Shown: piece by piece, positions 6,019 to 8,673 of the stretch
Layout: the number at the start of each line of letters is the position of its first letter
How positions within the stretch are numbered: the first letter of the stretch is position 1
Origin: Caldilineae bacterium
GTDB taxonomy: Bacteria > Chloroflexota > Anaerolineae > J102
Assembly: GCA_011192085.1 (NCBI GenBank)
Contig: DUEQ01000124.1
Location: 1-8,673 of the forward strand
Reading direction: 5' to 3'
DNA length: 8,673 nucleotides
Translations under genes and position numbers: made by a program
The notes under the pieces: model-generated
The model's input: the letters and a program-made list of their open reading frames with translations, nothing else
Database searches by the model: none
Told to the model about the DNA's origin: nothing

Positions 6019-7368
6019 CTATGCTTGGAATAGCTTGGCGCTGGCCTCGATGATGGGTAGGTTCTGGTCCGCGAAGCGGGCCTGGAAGCGCTCCGCCGCG
6101 GCCTTCAGCGCCTCGATGGGGAAGAGATCGAGCTCGCGCAGCGCGGCCGCGGTGAGCAGCAGGGCCAGATTCGTGCGAGTGATGCGCACGCCCGCCTTCT
6201 TCGGGTCGAGGATCACCTTGCGGGCGCGGGTCTCCACTCCAGCGAATTTGGGGATGGTGAACAACACGTCCTCCTCGGTCATGCGGGCCAGATGCCGACC
6301 GCTCTTCTTCAGCCCGTCCTCGGAGATGAGCGCCAGCGCATCGGGTTTGGCCACGCCCGTGTAGCGCACTTCCTCCGGGCTGAGGATGATCTCGCTGATG
6401 CTGTGGCCTGATTTGACCGTGGTCGGGTAATCGTCCCGTTGGGCGGCCCACAAGCCCGACATAACGCCCGCGTAACCCACCAGCTTGCCCGCGGAGCGCA
6501 CCTTCGCGCCCGCGGATCCGGCTAGCACGAGATGGAACTTGCGCTCCACGCGATTGGGGAATTCGGGCTCGATGGGCTTGAGAGGCAGCGTGGGCTTGCC
6601 CTGCAGCTCCTTGCCCAGCTCCCGCACATAGTGTGAATACTCGTGGACGTTACGATAGTAGAGCAGGCCCGTCTCAAGGCCCAGCGCATCCACCAGTCCC
6701 AGCATCTCCTTCCGCCCGAAATCATTCCAGGGCGAGAAATACGCGGTGCACAACTCCCAGATATCCAACAGGGCGAAGCCGGGATGCTGGATGGCCTCCG
6801 CGATGCGGTCGGGCAGGTCCTTGTCGAAGGCTGTGCCGCGATAGACAAAGCCCGCGCCATTTTCACCCACGGTGGCGCAGATATTCAGCGGATATTCGGG
6901 GTTGCCGTGGCGGGTGGTCGAGGTAATGGCGCCGTGGGGCGTGGTCACCGAATGCTCGCCCCCTGTCATGCCGAAGTTGAAGTTGTTGAATACGAGGACG
7001 GTGAGGCCGATATTGCGTCGGGCCGCGTTGACCAGATGCGTCCCGCCAATGCCCGCGCCGCCATCCCCCATGAGCACGATGACGTTCAGCTCCGGGTTCG
7101 CCAGCTTGATGCCTGTGGCGTAGGCGATGCTGCGACCATGTAGGCCATGAAAGGCGTTGGTGACGAAATACTGATCGCTCAGGCCCACACATCCGATGTC
7201 GGTGACGATGACCGTTTGCGTGGGCGGGATTTGCAGCCTGGTGAGGGCCTTGTCCAGATGGTTGAGGATGAGGCTGTGCCCGCAGCCGGGGCAGAAGGGG
7301 AAAGGCCGTTCGTTTTTGTAGGTGGCCAAAGAAGCCTGGTCGACTTCAACCGTGGAAATTACAGCCAT
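6019..7368 (-). CDS. 2-oxoacid:ferredoxin oxidoreductase, fused beta-gamma subunit
   Basis: A 449-aa protein that joins the thiamine-diphosphate beta subunit of a PorB/KorB/VorB-type oxidoreductase (about 1-276) to a gamma-type domain (about 277-449). The enzyme converts a 2-oxoacid and CoA to acyl-CoA, CO2 and reduced ferredoxin. In the beta part, CPGCG gives Cys26 and Cys29, TDIGC gives Cys60 and WELCTAYF gives Cys207, the expected four ligands of one [4Fe-4S] cluster. The thiamine-diphosphate site is GDGGAGIGG (101-109) to NN (128-129) and GMTGGEHSVTTPHG (133-146). The gamma part begins FHLVLAGSAGAKVRSAG, lacking the usual GGQG loop, and has YPTTVKSGHSISEIILSP where RGG-type motifs are usual. 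Free beta subunits are near 280 aa, so the fusion is real and in frame. The start at 7368 is fixed by GGAGGAG. It follows the alpha gene by 22 bases. The substrate (pyruvate, 2-oxoglutarate, branched or aromatic) is undecided. Confidence 0.94.
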   Translation of the reverse strand: MAVISTVEVDQASLATYKNERPFPFCPGCGHSLILNHLDKALTRLQIPPTQTVIVTDIGCVGLSDQYFVTNAFHGLHGRSIAYATGIKLANPELNVIVLMGDGGAGIGGTHLVNAARRNIGLTVLVFNNFNFGMTGGEHSVTTPHGAITSTTRHGNPEYPLNICATVGENGAGFVYRGTAFDKDLPDRIAEAIQHPGFALLDIWELCTAYFSPWNDFGRKEMLGLVDALGLETGLLYYRNVHEYSHYVRELGKELQGKPTLPLKPIEPEFPNRVERKFHLVLAGSAGAKVRSAGKLVGYAGVMSGLWAAQRDDYPTTVKSGHSISEIILSPEEVRYTGVAKPDALALISEDGLKKSGRHLARMTEEDVLFTIPKFAGVETRARKVILDPKKAGVRITRTNLALLLTAAALRELDLFPIEALKAAAERFQARFADQNLPIIEASAKLFQA

Positions 7369-7374
7369 GATATG

Positions 7375-7381
7375 CTCCTCC
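7375..7381 (-). promoter_or_regulatory. Ribosome binding site of the beta-gamma subunit
   Basis: GGAGGAG on the minus strand, six bases before the ATG at 7368 and within the 22-base gap after the alpha gene. It decides against the longer frame from 7434, which would overlap the alpha gene. Confidence 0.85.
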
Positions 7382-7390
7382 GGTCCTGTG

Positions 7391-8608
7391 CTAAAGCAGG
7401 TCCAGGAATTGTTCAGGGGTGATGAGCTCGCCATCGGTTCGGTTCAGACCGATGATCTCGGGAGGAATCACCCGCTGCCGCGCGGCATCGCGATACACCA
7501 ACCGCTCGATCTCGCGGATGTATTGCCCGTGGTTCAATTCGGCCACGATGATGCGATCATGACCGCTCACCGCGTCCAAGATCATGCGCTCGGGCGTGGG
7601 CCAGAGGGTGTGGAGGGTGAGGCCGCTGACGGGCTTCCCCGCATCCCTGGCCCGATCCACGGCCTCGCGCATGGCCCGGGCCGTGGTGCCGTAGCTGATG
7701 AACAGCGTCCGGGCCTCCTCCTGGATGTCGGGGATGCCAAACGCCATCTCGTGGCGATGGTTCAGGATTTTCAAGCGCAGGTGATGGTTCAACCGCCCCA
7801 CCTTCTCCGGGTCTTTGGTGAGGAAGCCGTGCTCGTCGTGGCTAGAGGTGGTGAAGCGGGTGATGTGCGGGCCGCCAAAGGGGCTGGCGGGCGGCGCGGC
7901 GTCGATGGGCTCGAACGCGTAGGGGAGATAGGTCTCCTCGGGCCGCAACCGCGGATCGGGCTGGCCCGTGACCGCGTTCACCCGCACGCCATCCACTACC
8001 GCGGGCTCGGGCAGGCGCTGAGGGACCAGGGGCCTCTGCCCTACGGGCGCGTCCACATACGCATCGATATCCACCGTGGCCATGGCGTAAATCATCTCCT
8101 TGTCCACCAGCAGGAACACGGGCGTGCGGAAGCGCTCGGCCAGGTCGAAGGCCCGCATGGTCAGGGTGTAGCATTCGGCCACGGAGGAAGGGGCCAGCGC
8201 GATGATGGGATAGCCGCCGCTGGTCCCCCACCGCACGAACTGGACATCGCCCTGCGCGGGGGTGGTGGCGCCGCCCGTGGCTGGCCCCATGCGCATCACA
8301 TCCACAATGACCAGAGGCACTTCACCCATGATGGCCAGGCCGATGTTTTCGGAATAGAGGGAGATGCCGGGGCCGGAGGTGGCGGTAAAAGGACGAGCGC
8401 CCGACATGGCCGCGCCAATGCACATGCTGATGGCGCCGATCTCATCCTCCGCCTCGATGCCCACGCCCCCCACCTTGGGCAGCTCGTTCACCATATGCAG
8501 CAAGATGGGCGTCGCCGGCGTGATGGGATAGCCTGCAAAGAAATCGCACCCCGCGGCCAGTGCGCCGCGGGCGATGGCTGTCGCGCCATCGATATATTCT
8601 TTCGCCAT
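7391..8608 (-). CDS. 2-oxoacid:ferredoxin oxidoreductase, alpha subunit
   Basis: A 405-aa alpha subunit of the PorA/KorA/VorA family, partner of the beta-gamma protein just downstream. Domain I (about 1-180) has GYPITPATP (26-34), with the Thr that contacts the 2-oxoacid and thiamine, EAEDEIGAI (52-60) with the conserved activating Glu, TSGPG (77-81), RMGPATG (106-112) and AECYTLTMRAFDLAERF (144-160). Domain II begins near 300 (TLFISYGTTARAMREAV), and residues 180-290 form the connecting region. There is no N-terminal gamma domain as in fused KorA proteins, which agrees with the gamma domain being on the beta chain. No ferredoxin-like delta subunit is visible, but only 65 bases of upstream sequence are in the window, so one could lie outside. 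The ATG at 8608 has a modest GGAG (8619-8622) ten bases upstream; a TTG at 8629 would add seven residues. Family firm, substrate open. Confidence 0.95.
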   Translation of the reverse strand: MAKEYIDGATAIARGALAAGCDFFAGYPITPATPILLHMVNELPKVGGVGIEAEDEIGAISMCIGAAMSGARPFTATSGPGISLYSENIGLAIMGEVPLVIVDVMRMGPATGGATTPAQGDVQFVRWGTSGGYPIIALAPSSVAECYTLTMRAFDLAERFRTPVFLLVDKEMIYAMATVDIDAYVDAPVGQRPLVPQRLPEPAVVDGVRVNAVTGQPDPRLRPEETYLPYAFEPIDAAPPASPFGGPHITRFTTSSHDEHGFLTKDPEKVGRLNHHLRLKILNHRHEMAFGIPDIQEEARTLFISYGTTARAMREAVDRARDAGKPVSGLTLHTLWPTPERMILDAVSGHDRIIVAELNHGQYIREIERLVYRDAARQRVIPPEIIGLNRTDGELITPEQFLDLL

Positions 8609-8673
8609 AGCGTTTTTGCTCCGTTGCAAAATGTCTGAGAAAGGCAGGACAAAAGGGTGATGGAATCAGAAAA

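Noticed and set aside
7322..8638. A 438-codon open frame on the plus strand opposite the alpha subunit gene.
   Set aside because: Its translation is rich in Gly, His, Arg and Ala with no family motif, and it mirrors a strongly conserved gene on the other strand. Long antisense frames are common in GC-rich coding DNA.
8609..8673. The sequence upstream of the alpha gene as the end of another gene, for example a ferredoxin.
   Set aside because: Only 65 bases remain, with no cysteine pattern or recognisable coding signal, so nothing can be supported.

Overview
The window is a compact, GC-rich bacterial chromosomal segment that is almost entirely coding. It holds eight protein genes. Seven lie head to tail on the minus strand (8608 down to 1709) and one, a UbiD-family decarboxylase, lies on the plus strand (106-1434) and converges on them. 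I see no RNA gene, CRISPR array, transposase, phage gene or replication origin. The gene content fits a free-living anaerobe or facultative heterotroph that uses ferredoxin-linked 2-oxoacid oxidation, prenylated-FMN chemistry and adenosylcobalamin. The dispersed-repeat style of the one long intergenic gap, the base composition and the gene set suggest an uncultured Chloroflexota-like lineage. That is an impression, not a demonstration.

Reading along the minus strand, the first two genes encode a 2-oxoacid:ferredoxin oxidoreductase: an alpha subunit (7391-8608), then 22 bases later a long beta subunit (6019-7368) that carries a divergent gamma domain at its C-terminus. Next come an M20-family metal-dependent amidohydrolase (4694-5902), a classical short-chain dehydrogenase (3880-4647), a crotonase-fold enoyl-CoA hydratase (2957-3730), a PduO-type cobalamin adenosyltransferase (2416-2955) separated from the hydratase by one base, and a small HD-superfamily hydrolase (1709-2305).

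A plausible joint role, by inference, is carboxylate and amino-acid catabolism. The amidohydrolase would release amino acids or carboxylates from amides, the oxidoreductase would turn 2-oxoacids into acyl-CoA and reduced ferredoxin, the hydratase and dehydrogenase would carry out beta-oxidation-type steps, and the adenosyltransferase would supply coenzyme B12 to a mutase encoded elsewhere. Gaps of 46 to 149 bases between several genes mean that one single transcript is not proven.

The 274-base convergent gap (1435-1708) is the main non-coding region. It contains two long inverted repeats of dispersed-repeat character and a small hairpin with a GAAA tetraloop. Upstream of the UbiD-family gene there is a perfect 9-bp inverted repeat overlaid on a 7-bp direct repeat, which is a candidate control site. 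I do not see an obvious new defence or mobile system. The most notable points are the beta-gamma fusion with atypical gamma motifs, the UbiD-family enzyme with Asp where the usual catalytic Glu sits, and the repeats.
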